From Streptomyces griseosporeus (GTDB lineage: Bacteria; Actinomycetota; Actinomycetes; Streptomycetales; Streptomycetaceae): DNA of 64,000 nt. Where the stretch lies: the NCBI RefSeq assembly GCF_014656055.1, contig NZ_BNBR01000004.1:248001-312000 (forward strand), written 5' to 3'. This document shows positions 36,068-45,453 of this stretch, one piece after another (position 1 is the stretch's first letter; the number at the start of each line of letters is the position of its first letter). The position numbers were made by a program, and so were the translations under genes. Below the pieces are notes generated by a model. The model did no database searches, was not told where the DNA came from, and saw only the letters and a program-made list of their open reading frames with translations.

Positions 36068-37114
36068 TCAGTCCCGAGGCCCCCCGGAGGACCCCCGCAC
36101 CATCAGCTCCCCCCGCACCGTCGCGATCCCCCCGGGCGGCGGCTCCTCGCGGCCCATCGCGATGCGGCCCGCCCGTGCCCCCGCCTCCGCCAGCGGCAGC
36201 CGTACCGTCGTCAGGGCGGGCACCGCGTCGATGCTGAACGGCAGGTCGTCGAAGCCGGCGACGGAGACGTCCTCGGGGATCCGCAAGCCGGACTCCCGCA
36301 GAGCCGCGCACGCGCCGAGCGCGACGGAGTCGTTCGCGGCGACCACCGCCGTCAACGACGGGTCGCGCCGCAGCAGTTCGAGCGTGGCCTCGTACCCGGA
36401 GCGCCGGTCGTAGCGGCCGTACACGGTCCAGCCCGGCTCCTCCTCGATCCCGGCGGCGGCCAGCGCCGCGCGGTGCCCCTCCAGCCGGTGCCGGGTCGTC
36501 GTCCGCTCCTCGGGGCCCGCGATGTAGCCGAGCCGCCGGTGGCCGAGTCCGATCAGGTGCTCGGTGAGCGCCCGCCCGCCCCCGCGGTTGTCGAAGGTCA
36601 GCGCGATCGCCCCGGTGTCCTCGGCCGGCGGCCGCCCGCACAGCACGACCCGCGTCCCGGCCTCGGTCAGCTTGCGCAGCTTCTGCGCGACCGCCGCCTG
36701 GTGCGGCGCGTCCTCCACCGCACCGCCGGTGAGCACCACGGCCGCGGCCCGCTGCCGCTGGAGCAGCGTGAGGTAGGTCAGTTCGCGCTCGGGCGAGCCG
36801 CCGGTGTTGCAGACGACGGCGAGCCGCTCGCCGCCGGCCCGGCCGCCCGGACCGCCGATCTCGGACTGGATGGCGCTGGCCATGATCCCGAAGAAGGGGT
36901 CGGCGATGTCGTTGACGAGGATGCCCACGAGGTCGGAGGTGGCCGCGGCCAGCGCGCTGGCGGGCCCGTTGAGCACGTAGTCCAGCTCGTCGACCGCGCG
37001 CAGCACCCGCTCGCGGGTGGACGCGGCCACGGGGTAGTTCCCGTTCAGTACGCGCGACACCGTCGCGGGGGAGACCTGCGCGCGGGCCGCCACGTCCGCC
37101 AGGGTCACCGTCAT
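36068..37114 (-). CDS. LacI-family regulator of the adjacent sugar operon
   Basis: 348 residues. The LacI HTH and hinge are TLADVAARAQVSPATVSRVL with VLNGPASALAAATS; the sugar-binding domain follows (VGILVNDIADPFFGIMASAI, VVAANDSVALGACAALRESG). The ATG at 37114 has GGAGG six bases before it; an upstream ATG at 37135 adds seven residues. It is divergent from the oxidoreductase operon at 37375, and a near-perfect LacI-type operator lies at 37284-37299 between them. Repression relieved by a sugar or sugar acid is expected. Confidence 0.9.
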   Translation of the reverse strand: MTVTLADVAARAQVSPATVSRVLNGNYPVAASTRERVLRAVDELDYVLNGPASALAAATSDLVGILVNDIADPFFGIMASAIQSEIGGPGGRAGGERLAVVCNTGGSPERELTYLTLLQRQRAAAVVLTGGAVEDAPHQAAVAQKLRKLTEAGTRVVLCGRPPAEDTGAIALTFDNRGGGRALTEHLIGLGHRRLGYIAGPEERTTTRHRLEGHRAALAAAGIEEEPGWTVYGRYDRRSGYEATLELLRRDPSLTAVVAANDSVALGACAALRESGLRIPEDVSVAGFDDLPFSIDAVPALTTVRLPLAEAGARAGRIAMGREEPPPGGIATVRGELMVRGSSGGPRD

Positions 37115-37283
37115 CGTCGTCCTCCGGTCGCGCATCGTCGTACGCACTTGTACACACCAGGGCCCACGCCCTCGGTTCCGAGCAGACCATACGGCCAGAC
37201 GGCCGACGTGTTCGCCCCCTCGAACAACTCCGGGCATCCACACCCTTGTCCGGAGCGCTGCTCAGAGGCTAGCTTCTCCCTCA

Positions 37284-37299
37284 TAGAAAGCGCTTGCTA
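37284..37299. promoter_or_regulatory. LacI/GalR-type operator
   Basis: TAGAAAGC-GCTTGCTA is a 16-bp palindrome with one mismatch and a central CG step at GCGC, the classic LacI-family half-site form. It sits between the divergent LacI gene and the oxidoreductase operon. Confidence 0.7.
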
Positions 37300-37374
37300 A
37301 AGGGTACTGCGGAGCGCTGCAGAGTGCTCCAGCGGCACGAACGAAGGGCGCCCGGCGCCCACGAAGGGACTGAC

Positions 37375-38526
37375 GTGACACGCAAGACGGTGCGTATCGC
37401 CATGAACGGCGTGACCGGGCGCATGGGCTACCGCCAGCACCTGGTCCGTTCCATCCTGGCCCTCCGCGACCAGGGCGGCCTCGACCTCGGCGACGGCACC
37501 GTGCTGTGGCCCGAGCCGGTGCTGGTCGGCCGCCGCGAGCACGCGCTGAAAGCGCTCGCTGAACGGCACGGTCTGGAGCACGTCGCCACCGACCTCGACG
37601 CCGTCCTCGCGGACGACACCGTCGACATCTACTTCGACGCCCAGGTGACCTCCGCCCGTGAGGAGGCGATCCGCAAGGCGATCGCCGCGGGCAAGCACAT
37701 CTACACCGAGAAGCCCACCGCCACCGGCCTCTCCGGCGCCCTCGAACTGGCCCGGCTCGCCGAGGGCAAGGGCGTCAGGCACGGCGTCGTCCAGGACAAG
37801 CTCTTCCTGCCGGGCCTGCTGAAGCTCAAGCGCCTGATCGACGGCGGCTTCTTCGGCCGGATCCTGTCCGTGCGCGGCGAGTTCGGCTACTGGGTCTTCG
37901 AGGGCGACTGGCAGCCCGCCCAGCGTCCGTCCTGGAACTACCGCGCCGAGGACGGCGGCGGCATCGTCGTCGACATGTTCCCGCACTGGGAGTACGTCCT
38001 GCACGAGCTGTTCGGCCGGGTGAAGTCCGTCCAGGCGCTCACCGCCACCCACATCCCGCAGCGCTGGGACGAGAACGGCAAGCCCTACGACGCCACCGCC
38101 GACGACGCCGCCTACGGCATCTTCGAGCTGGAGGGCGGCGCGATCGCCCAGATCAACTCCTCCTGGACCGTCCGCGTCAACCGCGACGAACTCGTCGAGT
38201 TCCAGGTCGACGGCACCGAGGGCTCGGCCGTCGCCGGGCTGCGCAACTGCCGCGTCCAGCACCGCAGCGCGACCCCCAAGCCGGTCTGGAACCCCGACAT
38301 CCCCGCCACCGAGGTCTTCCGCGACCAGTGGCAGGAGGTGCCGGACAACCAGGAGTTCGACAACGGCTTCAAGGCCCAGTGGGAGCTGTTCCTCAAGCAC
38401 GTCTACGCCGGCGCCCCCTACCACTGGGACCTGCTGGCCGGCGCCCGCGGCGTCCAGCTCGCCGAGCTGGGCCTGCAGTCCTCGGCCGAGGGCCGCCGTA
38501 TCGACGTACCGGAGATCGCGCTGTGA
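37375..38526 (+). CDS. Gfo/Idh/MocA-family sugar oxidoreductase
   Basis: 383 residues. An N-terminal Rossmann fold (VRIAMNGVTGRMGYRQHLVR) is followed by AAGKHIYTEKPTATGLSGAL, where EKP is the family's conserved Glu-Lys-Pro with the catalytic lysine, and by the C-terminal alpha/beta domain. It is an NAD(P)-dependent oxidoreductase on a sugar, inositol or sugar acid. The GTG at 37375 has AAGGGA five bases before it. It is the first gene of three joined by 4-base overlaps (GTGA at 38523 and 39671), with a LacI operator upstream. Confidence 0.9.
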   Translation: MTRKTVRIAMNGVTGRMGYRQHLVRSILALRDQGGLDLGDGTVLWPEPVLVGRREHALKALAERHGLEHVATDLDAVLADDTVDIYFDAQVTSAREEAIRKAIAAGKHIYTEKPTATGLSGALELARLAEGKGVRHGVVQDKLFLPGLLKLKRLIDGGFFGRILSVRGEFGYWVFEGDWQPAQRPSWNYRAEDGGGIVVDMFPHWEYVLHELFGRVKSVQALTATHIPQRWDENGKPYDATADDAAYGIFELEGGAIAQINSSWTVRVNRDELVEFQVDGTEGSAVAGLRNCRVQHRSATPKPVWNPDIPATEVFRDQWQEVPDNQEFDNGFKAQWELFLKHVYAGAPYHWDLLAGARGVQLAELGLQSSAEGRRIDVPEIAL

Positions 38527-39674
38527 CCATCCAACTGCCTGACGCCGACGGCCGGTTGCGGACCTACGAGCCCCGCACCGAGCCCCTCGCCGTCACCCCC
38601 GGCGCCCCCCTCACCTCCCGTACGGTGTTCTCGGCGGCGCACGTCGTCGCCGATCCGTTCGCCGACGTCACCCCCGACTCCCCGGCCGCCGTCGACTGGG
38701 ACGCCACCCTCGCCTTCCGCCGCCACCTGTGGTCACACGGGCTCGGCGTCGCCGAGGCGATGGACACCGCCCAGCGCGGCATGGGCCTGGACTGGGTGGG
38801 AGCGGCCGAGCTGATCCGCCGCAGCGCCGCCGAGGCCAGGGCGGTCGGCGGCCGGATCGCCTGCGGTGTCGGCACCGACCAGCTCGCCTCCGGCACGCTC
38901 GCCGAGGTCCGCGCGGCCTACGAGGAGCAGCTCGCCGTCGTCGAGGCCTCCGGCGCCCAGGCCATCCTGATGGCCTCCCGCGCCCTCGTCGCCGCGGCCC
39001 GGGGCCCCGAGGACTACCTGGAGGTCTACGGCCATCTGCTGCGCCAGGCCGCCGACCCGGTGATCCTGCACTGGCTCGGCCCGATGTTCGATCCGGCGCT
39101 GGAGGGCTACTGGGGGTCCAGCGACCTCGACGCGGCGACGGACACCTTCCTGGAGGTGATCGCCGCCCACCCCGACAAGGTCGACGGCATCAAGGTCTCC
39201 CTCCTCGACGCCCGGCGCGAGATCGACCTGCGCCGCCGCCTGCCGCAGGGCGTGCGCTGCTACACCGGCGACGACTTCCACTATCCCGAGCTGATCGCCG
39301 GCGACGACCAGGGCTTCAGCCACGCCCTGCTCGGCGTCTTCGACCCGCTGGGCCCGCTCGCGGCCGAGGCGGTCCGGGTCCTGGACACCGGTGACACGGC
39401 GGGCTTCCGCGCCCTTCTCGACCCCACGGTCGAGCTGTCCCGCCACCTCTTCCAGGCCCCCACCCGCTTCTACAAGACGGGCGTGGTCTTCCTGGCCTGG
39501 CTGGCCGGCCACCAGAGCCACTTCACCATGGTCGGCGGGCTGCAGTCGGCCCGCTCCCTGCCGCACTTCGCCCGCGCCTACGAACTCGCCGACTCCCTCG
39601 GCCTGTTCCCCGACCCGAAGCTGGCCGAGGAGCGGATGAAGAACCTGCTCGCCCTGTACGGAGTCGCCCGGTGA
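38523..39674 (+). CDS. Dihydrodipicolinate-synthase-family protein (DUF993)
   Basis: 383 residues with a DUF993-type barrel: WDATLAFRRHLWSHGLGVAE, MDTAQRGMGLDWVGAAELIR, GIKVSLLDARREIDLRR (probable Schiff-base lysine) and RFYKTGVVFLAWLAGHQSHF. A lysine-dependent aldolase is expected from the fold. It is coupled to the oxidoreductase before and the isomerase after by GTGA overlaps, so it probably cleaves or dehydrates an oxidised sugar acid made by them. The exact reaction is not known. Confidence 0.8.
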   Translation: MTIQLPDADGRLRTYEPRTEPLAVTPGAPLTSRTVFSAAHVVADPFADVTPDSPAAVDWDATLAFRRHLWSHGLGVAEAMDTAQRGMGLDWVGAAELIRRSAAEARAVGGRIACGVGTDQLASGTLAEVRAAYEEQLAVVEASGAQAILMASRALVAAARGPEDYLEVYGHLLRQAADPVILHWLGPMFDPALEGYWGSSDLDAATDTFLEVIAAHPDKVDGIKVSLLDARREIDLRRRLPQGVRCYTGDDFHYPELIAGDDQGFSHALLGVFDPLGPLAAEAVRVLDTGDTAGFRALLDPTVELSRHLFQAPTRFYKTGVVFLAWLAGHQSHFTMVGGLQSARSLPHFARAYELADSLGLFPDPKLAEERMKNLLALYGVAR

Positions 39675-40501
39675 CCGGTCTCGAACGCTTCAGCATCAAC
39701 CAGATGACGGTCAGGCAGCTGACCCTGCCCGAACTGGTCGACGCCTGCGGACAGTTGGGTGTCGGCCTGGTCGGCCTGTGGCGGGAACCCGTCCAGGAGT
39801 ACGGCGTCGAGGCCACCGCCAAGCTGGTCCGCGACGCCGGTCTGACGGTGACGACCCTGTGTCGGGGCGGCTTCCTCACCGCCACCGACCCGGCCGAGCG
39901 GGCCCGCGCCCTGGCCGACAACCGGCGGGCGGTCGACGAGGCCGCGACCCTCGGCACGGACGTCCTGGTCCTCGTCTCCGGCGGCCTCCCGGCGGGCTCC
40001 AAGGACCTGCACGGCGCGCGCGAGCGGATCGCCGACGCCCTCGCGGAACTCGGCCCGTACGCCGAGCGGCACGGGGTGAAGCTGGCCATCGAACCCCTGC
40101 ACCCGATGTACGCCGCCGACCGCTGCGTGGTCTCCACCCTCACCCAGGCCCTCGACCTCGCGGAACGCTTCCCCGCCCACCAGGTCGGCGTCACCGTGGA
40201 CACGTACCACATCTGGTGGGACGACCGGGCGCCCGAGCAGATCGCCCGGGCGGGCGCGCAGGGCCGTATCCACACCTTCCAGCTCGCCGACTGGACGACC
40301 CCGCTGCCCGAGGGCGTCCTCAACGGCCGCGGCCAGATCGGCGACGGCTCGATCGACATGCGCGCGTGGCAGTCCTGCGTGGAGGCGGCCGGCTACACCG
40401 GCCCGATCGAGGTCGAACTGTTCAACGACGGCCTGTGGGCCCGGGACGGCCGGGAGGTGCTGGCGGAGACGGCGGAGAGGTTCGTGCGGCACACCCTGTA
40501 G
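39671..40501 (+). CDS. Sugar phosphate isomerase/epimerase-like TIM barrel
   Basis: 276 residues. LTLPELVDACGQLGVGLVGL starts the barrel. Metal ligands are visible as Glu in LAIEPLHPMYAADRC, Asp and His in GVTVDTYHIWWDD, His in RIHTFQLADW and Glu in IEVELFNDGLW. It is the last gene of the LacI-controlled trio. A strong hairpin follows at 40646-40679. Confidence 0.85.
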   Translation: MTGLERFSINQMTVRQLTLPELVDACGQLGVGLVGLWREPVQEYGVEATAKLVRDAGLTVTTLCRGGFLTATDPAERARALADNRRAVDEAATLGTDVLVLVSGGLPAGSKDLHGARERIADALAELGPYAERHGVKLAIEPLHPMYAADRCVVSTLTQALDLAERFPAHQVGVTVDTYHIWWDDRAPEQIARAGAQGRIHTFQLADWTTPLPEGVLNGRGQIGDGSIDMRAWQSCVEAAGYTGPIEVELFNDGLWARDGREVLAETAERFVRHTL

Positions 40502-40645
40502 CGCGCCTGGCGCGCCGGCCCGGAAAAAAATCTTGGAAGCGGTGTGCAACCCTTCGCGCCCGCGGCGGGTCGTACGTGGCATCAGGACTTCTGGAGGGGG
40601 GATCTGGGGGGATCCGCGGGGGTTCTGATGCGGAGGGGGTGAGCC

Positions 40646-40679
40646 GAGGGGGCTGCGGTCGACGGACCGCGGCCCCCTC
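40646..40679. terminator. Bidirectional terminator between the sugar operon and rbsD
   Basis: Two 15-base arms, GAGGGGGCTGCGGTC (40646-40660) and GACCGCGGCCCCCTC (40665-40679), pair with one G-T position and a 4-base loop. It lies between convergent operons. Confidence 0.8.
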
Positions 40680-40692
40680 GCAGCTTCCCGGG

Positions 40693-41082
40693 TCAGAAGA
40701 AGACGCCGCAGGTCAGCAGCACATTGGCGTACGGCCGTGCCTCGCCCGTGCGGACCACCAGCCGGGCGCCCGCCGACCGCTCCTTGAGCGCCGCGTGCGG
40801 CACCAGCTCCAGCTCGGGGAAGCGGCCGTCGAGCAGCGCCGCCGCCTCCGGGTTCGCGCCGCGCACCTCGCTCGCCGCCGTCGCCCCCTCCACCACCAGC
40901 TCCGCCAGCAGCCCGTCCAGCACCTGGGCGAAGGACGGCACCCCGGCCCGGAACGCCAGGTCGACCACGCGCGGCCCGTCCGGGATCGGCATGCCCGCGT
41001 CGCACACCAGCACCCGGTCCCCGTGTCCCAGCTCGGCGAGGGCCCCGGACAGGTGCCGGTTGAGGATTCCCGCCTTTTTCAC
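40693..41082 (-). CDS. rbsD: D-ribose pyranase
   Basis: 129 residues. The family ends are clear: KKAGILNRHLSGALAELGHG at the start, VLVCDAGMPIPDGPRVVDLA with the active-site His/Asp region, and RTGEARPYANVLLTCGVFF at the end. It converts beta-pyranose ribose to the furanose form that ribokinase uses. The GTG at 41082 overlaps the rbsK stop (GTGA), so it is coupled as the last gene of the rbs operon. A terminator follows. Confidence 0.95.
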   Translation of the reverse strand: MKKAGILNRHLSGALAELGHGDRVLVCDAGMPIPDGPRVVDLAFRAGVPSFAQVLDGLLAELVVEGATAASEVRGANPEAAALLDGRFPELELVPHAALKERSAGARLVVRTGEARPYANVLLTCGVFF

Positions 41083-41981
41083 AGCGCAGCGACCTCCGCC
41101 GCCGTCGGGAACGACTCCTGCGCCCCCGGCCGGGTGACGGCCAGCGCCCCGACCCGGGCCGCGTACCCGGCCGCTTCCGCCAGCGGGGAGCCCGTGCCCA
41201 GCCGCCACGCCAGCGCCGCGGTGAACGCGTCGCCCGCGCCGGTCGTGTCCACGGCGTCGACCGCGACCGGCGCGATCCGCGCGACCCCGTCCGCCGACGC
41301 CACGAGCGCGCCCTCCGCGCCGAGCGTGACCACCACCGACCGTGGCCCCTTCGCCAGCAGCAGCCGCGCCCAGTCCTCCGGCCGGTCGCTCACCGCGGCT
41401 CCGCCCAGGATCACCCGCGCCTCGTGCTCGTTGACGATCAGCGGGTCGCAGGCGTCCAGCACCTGCCGCGGCAGCGGACGCGGCGGCGAGGGGTTCAGCA
41501 CGAAACGGCTGTCCGGCCCCAGCGCGCGCACCACCTCCACGACCGTCTCCAGCGGGATCTCCAGCTGGGCGGACACCACCCGCGAGGCGTGGAAGAGGCT
41601 GCCCGCCGCGCGCACGTCCTCGGGGGTGAGCCGGCCGTTCGCGCCCGGCGACACCACGATGCTGTTGTCCCCGGACGGGTCCACCGTGATCAGCGCGACC
41701 CCGGTCGGCGCCCCGCCGACCAGCACCCCCACCGTGTCCACCCCGGCCGCCCGCTGCGCGTCCAGCAGCAGCCGGCCGTACGCGTCGTCGCCGACCCGCG
41801 CCAGCAGCGCCGTACGCGCCCCGAGCCGGGCCGCCGCCACCGCCTGGTTGGCGCCCTTGCCGCCCGGGTGGACGGCCAGGTCGGAGCCGAGGACGGTCTC
41901 CCCGGCCGCCGGGCGGCGTTCGACCCCGATCACCAGGTCGGCGTTGGCCGACCCCACGACCAGCAGGTCGTAGTCGTACAT
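41079..41981 (-). CDS. rbsK: Ribokinase
   Basis: 300 residues, PfkB family. VHPGGKGANQAVAAARLG near the start and DTTGAGDAFTAAL near the end (catalytic aspartate) are the two family signatures, and NEHEARVILGG is also present. It phosphorylates ribose to ribose 5-phosphate. The ATG at 41981 has GGGGAG seven bases before it, 15 bases after the rbsC-rbsB fusion. Confidence 0.95.
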   Translation of the reverse strand: MYDYDLLVVGSANADLVIGVERRPAAGETVLGSDLAVHPGGKGANQAVAAARLGARTALLARVGDDAYGRLLLDAQRAAGVDTVGVLVGGAPTGVALITVDPSGDNSIVVSPGANGRLTPEDVRAAGSLFHASRVVSAQLEIPLETVVEVVRALGPDSRFVLNPSPPRPLPRQVLDACDPLIVNEHEARVILGGAAVSDRPEDWARLLLAKGPRSVVVTLGAEGALVASADGVARIAPVAVDAVDTTGAGDAFTAALAWRLGTGSPLAEAAGYAARVGALAVTRPGAQESFPTAAEVAAL

Positions 41982-41996
41982 GAAGTGACTCCCCTG

Positions 41997-43943
41997 TCAG
42001 CCGCTGAAACCGGCCACGTTGTCCCGCGTGACCACCTTCACCGGCACCTTGACCGTCTGCTCGGTCTTCCGGCCCTTCAGCGCCGTCAGCGCGTTGTCGA
42101 CGGCGATCTTCCCGAGCCGGCTGGGCTGCTGGGCCACGGACGCGTACAGCGTGCCCGCCTCGACCGCCTTCAGCCCGTCCGGGGTGCCGTCGAAGCCGAC
42201 CACCTGCACGGACTTCCCGGCCTTGGAGCCCAGCGCCTTGACCGCGCCGAGCGCCATCTCGTCGTTGGCGGCGATGACGCCCTGCACGTCGGGGTGGGCC
42301 TGGAGCAGGTTCGACATCACGTCGAGGCCCTTGGTGCGGTCGAAGTCCGCGGGCTGCTGGGCGACGACCTCGATGCCCGGGTAGGCCTTCAGCCCCTGTG
42401 CGAAGCCCTGGGCACGCTCCCGGGCGGCGGACGTACCGGCCTGCCCCTGGAGGATCACGATCTTCCCGTGGCCGCCCAGCTTCCCGGCGATGGTCTTCGC
42501 CGCCAGCTCGCCGCCGGCCACGTTGTCCGAGGCCACCAGCGCCTTCGTCTGCGCCTTGCTGACGCCGCGGTCCACGGCGATCACCGGGATGTCCGCCTTG
42601 TCGGCGGCCCGTACGGCGGGCCCGGCGGCGTCGGAGTCCACCGGGTTGACGACGATCGCGTCCACGCCGGAACTGGTGAAGTTCTGGAGCTGGTTGGCCT
42701 GCTGCGAGGCGTCGTTCTGCGCGTCGGTGACCGTGAGGTCCACGCCCAGCCGCTTCGCCTCCGCCCGGGCGCCCGCCTCGATCTGCACGAAGAACGGGTT
42801 GTTCAGGGTGGACAGCGCGAGGCCGATCCGCGGGTTCGCCGCCGCCGACGAGCCGCCGTGCAGGAAGGACGTGGCGCCCACGACGGCCACCGTCACCACG
42901 GCCGCCAGCCCGTACGTCACCGCCTGCCGCCCCTTGCCGCCCTGCGAGGCACCCGCCACCGGCGTGGCACCCGCCTTGCGGCGCAGGGTGTCCAGGAGCA
43001 CCGCCAGCGCGATCACGACACCGATGACCACCTGCTGCCAGAACGCCGACACGTTCAGCAGGTTCAGGCCGTTGCGCAGCACCGCCAGGATCAGCGCGCC
43101 GATCAGCGTCCCGGACGCCTTGCCGGTGCCGCCCGCGAGCGACGCCCCGCCGATGACGACGGCGGCGATCGCGTCCAGCTCGTAGCCGTCGGCGGCCTGC
43201 GGCTGCGCCGAGGACAGCCGCGCGGCGAGCACGACACCGGCCACGGCGGCGAACAGCCCCGACAGCGCGTAGATGGCGAGCTTCTGCTTCCTCACCCGCA
43301 GCCCGGACAGCCGCGCGGCCTCCTCGTTGCCGCCGATCGCGTACATGGACCGGCCGATGTACGTCCGCCCCAGCACGAACGCGGCGACCAGCCCCATGAC
43401 GGCCATGACGAGCACCGGCACGGGCAGCCATCCGCCGAGCGTGTCCCCGAGGTGGGAGACGGAGTCGGGGAACGGGATCGGGGAGCCCTCGGAGATCACC
43501 AGCGACAGACCGCGCCCCACCGACAGCATCGCGAGCGTCGCGATGAACGGCGGCAGCTTGCCGTACGCGATGAGGAAACCGTTCACCAGCCCGGCCGCGA
43601 TCCCGGTCGCGACGGCGAGGACCACCGCGAGCGCCACCGGCACGCCGTGCTGTGTGGCGCTCCAGGCCAGCACGGTCGCGGACAGCGCGGCGACGGAGCC
43701 GACCGACAGGTCGATGCCCGCGGAGACGATCACGAAGGTGACACCGAAGGCGAGGACGGCCGTCACGGCCGCCTGCACCCCGATGTTGAGCAGGTTGTCC
43801 GTCGTCAGGAAGTCCCCGGACAGCGCCGACAGCGCGACGACGAGGACGATCAGCGCGGTGAGCGCGCCGTTGTCGAGCAGCACACGGCGGACCGCCGCGG
43901 CGCCACCGGCGCCCGAGGTGCTCTTGAGCGTTTCAGCGGCCAC
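41997..43943 (-). CDS. rbsC: Ribose ABC transporter permease fused to substrate-binding protein
   Basis: 648 residues in one frame. Residues 1-345 are an RbsC-type permease with about ten helices (FVIVSAGIDLSVGSVAALSA, GGNEEAARLSGLRV, GGASLAGGTGKASGTLIGA). A tether helix lies at about 347-367 (VTYGLAAVVTVAVVGATSFL), followed at 375-648 by a ribose-binding protein (RIGLALSTLNNPFFVQIEAG, VDAIVVNPVDSDA, IPVIAVDRGVS, VIAANDEMALGAV). Normally these are two genes with a secreted lipoprotein; here the binder is tethered to the permease. The GTG at 43943 has AAGGAGG upstream and overlaps rbsA by 11 bases. Confidence 0.9.
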   Translation of the reverse strand: MAAETLKSTSGAGGAAAVRRVLLDNGALTALIVLVVALSALSGDFLTTDNLLNIGVQAAVTAVLAFGVTFVIVSAGIDLSVGSVAALSATVLAWSATQHGVPVALAVVLAVATGIAAGLVNGFLIAYGKLPPFIATLAMLSVGRGLSLVISEGSPIPFPDSVSHLGDTLGGWLPVPVLVMAVMGLVAAFVLGRTYIGRSMYAIGGNEEAARLSGLRVRKQKLAIYALSGLFAAVAGVVLAARLSSAQPQAADGYELDAIAAVVIGGASLAGGTGKASGTLIGALILAVLRNGLNLLNVSAFWQQVVIGVVIALAVLLDTLRRKAGATPVAGASQGGKGRQAVTYGLAAVVTVAVVGATSFLHGGSSAAANPRIGLALSTLNNPFFVQIEAGARAEAKRLGVDLTVTDAQNDASQQANQLQNFTSSGVDAIVVNPVDSDAAGPAVRAADKADIPVIAVDRGVSKAQTKALVASDNVAGGELAAKTIAGKLGGHGKIVILQGQAGTSAARERAQGFAQGLKAYPGIEVVAQQPADFDRTKGLDVMSNLLQAHPDVQGVIAANDEMALGAVKALGSKAGKSVQVVGFDGTPDGLKAVEAGTLYASVAQQPSRLGKIAVDNALTALKGRKTEQTVKVPVKVVTRDNVAGFSG

Positions 43944-45453
43944 GGACGGCCTCCTTGTCGGTCGTGGGGTTGCTGACGGCGAGCGCCATGACGGCGTCTT
44001 GTGTGGCCTCCTCGGCGGACAGCTCTCCGGCGATCCGGCCCTGGGCCATGACCAGCACCCGGTCGCTCATGCCGAGCACCTCGGGCAGATCGCTGGAGAT
44101 CATGAGGACGGCGGCACCGGCGGCCGTCAGCTCGTTGACGAGCTGGTAGATCTCGACCTTGGCGCCGACGTCGATGCCGCGCGTCGGCTCGTCGAGGATC
44201 AGCACCTTGGTGTCGGCGAGCAGCCACTTGCCGATGACGACCTTCTGCTGGTTGCCGCCGGACAGGGTCCGCACCCGCTGCCCGAGGCCCGCCATCCGCA
44301 CGCCGAGCTGCCCGGCGATCCGCTCGGCCGCCGCGCGCTGCCCCTTCAGGTCGACCAGCCCGGCCCGGGTCGCGGACCGCAGGGTCACGAGCCCCAGGTT
44401 CTCCTCGACCGACGCGTCCAGCACCAGCCCCTGGCCCTTGCGGTCCTCGGGGACGAGCCCGATCCCGGCGGCCATCGCCGCGCCCACGTCATGCCGCCGC
44501 ACGGCGGCACCGGAGACCTTCACCGCTCCCTTGTCGTACGGGTCGGCGCCGAACACCGCCCGCACGACCTCGGTCCGCCCGGCGCCGACCAGTCCGGCGA
44601 TGCCGACGACCTCGCCCGCGTGCACCTCGAAGCCGACGTCGTGGAAGACGCCGTCGCGGGTCAGCCCCTCGACGGTGAGCAGCGGGGCGCCCTTGCCGGC
44701 CCGCTCGCGCGGGTACTGCTGCTCGATCGACCGCCCCACCATGAGCCGTACCAGCTCGTCCTGGGGTGTGGAGGCGGGCACCTGGCCGACGCTGCGGCCG
44801 TCCCGGATCACCGTCACCCGGTCGCCGAGGGCGGCGATCTCCTCCAGGTGGTGGGTGATGAAGACGATGCCGACGCCGTCCTCGCGCAGGGTGCGCACCA
44901 GGCCGAAGAGCCGGTCGACCTCCTCGGAGGTGAGCACGGCGGTGGGCTCGTCCATGACGAGCACCCGCGCCCGCAGGCTCAGCGCCTTGGCGATCTCGAC
45001 CATCTGCAGCCGGGCGATGCCGAGTTCGCGCACCCGCGCGCGGGGCGACACGTCGACGCCGACCCGCTCCAGCAGGGCCGCGGCGTCGGCCTCCATCCGC
45101 TTGCGGTCGATCATCCCGAAGCGGCGCGGCTGCCGGCCGAGGAAGATGTTCTCGGCGACGGTCAGGTCGGGTACGAGGTTGAACTCCTGGTGGATGGTGG
45201 CGATCCCGAGGCGCTCGGAGTCCTGCGCCCCCTTGATCCGCACCTCCTCGCCGCCGACGAGGATCCGCCCGGAGTCCGGGGTGTGGGCGCCGGAGAGCAT
45301 CTTGATGAGGGTGCTCTTGCCCGCGCCGTTCTCACCGAGGAGCACATGCACCTCGCCGCGGCGCAGGTCGAAGTCGACGCCGTCGAGCGCGACCACGCCG
45401 GGGAAGGTCTTGCGTATGCCCTCGATGCGCAGCAACTCGTCCGGGTCGCTCAC
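43933..45453 (-). CDS. rbsA: Ribose ABC transporter ATPase (two nucleotide-binding domains)
   Basis: 506 residues. NBD1 has Walker A GENGAGKST and Walker B LVMDEPTAVL; its signature region LGIARLQMVEIAKA is non-canonical. NBD2 has GLVGAGRTEV, with Arg in place of the Walker A Lys as is usual in RbsA, plus LSGGNQQKV and LILDEPTRGIDVG. It energises the fused permease. The GTG at 45453 overlaps the regulator stop by four bases. Confidence 0.95.
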   Translation of the reverse strand: MSDPDELLRIEGIRKTFPGVVALDGVDFDLRRGEVHVLLGENGAGKSTLIKMLSGAHTPDSGRILVGGEEVRIKGAQDSERLGIATIHQEFNLVPDLTVAENIFLGRQPRRFGMIDRKRMEADAAALLERVGVDVSPRARVRELGIARLQMVEIAKALSLRARVLVMDEPTAVLTSEEVDRLFGLVRTLREDGVGIVFITHHLEEIAALGDRVTVIRDGRSVGQVPASTPQDELVRLMVGRSIEQQYPRERAGKGAPLLTVEGLTRDGVFHDVGFEVHAGEVVGIAGLVGAGRTEVVRAVFGADPYDKGAVKVSGAAVRRHDVGAAMAAGIGLVPEDRKGQGLVLDASVEENLGLVTLRSATRAGLVDLKGQRAAAERIAGQLGVRMAGLGQRVRTLSGGNQQKVVIGKWLLADTKVLILDEPTRGIDVGAKVEIYQLVNELTAAGAAVLMISSDLPEVLGMSDRVLVMAQGRIAGELSAEEATQDAVMALAVSNPTTDKEAVRGR

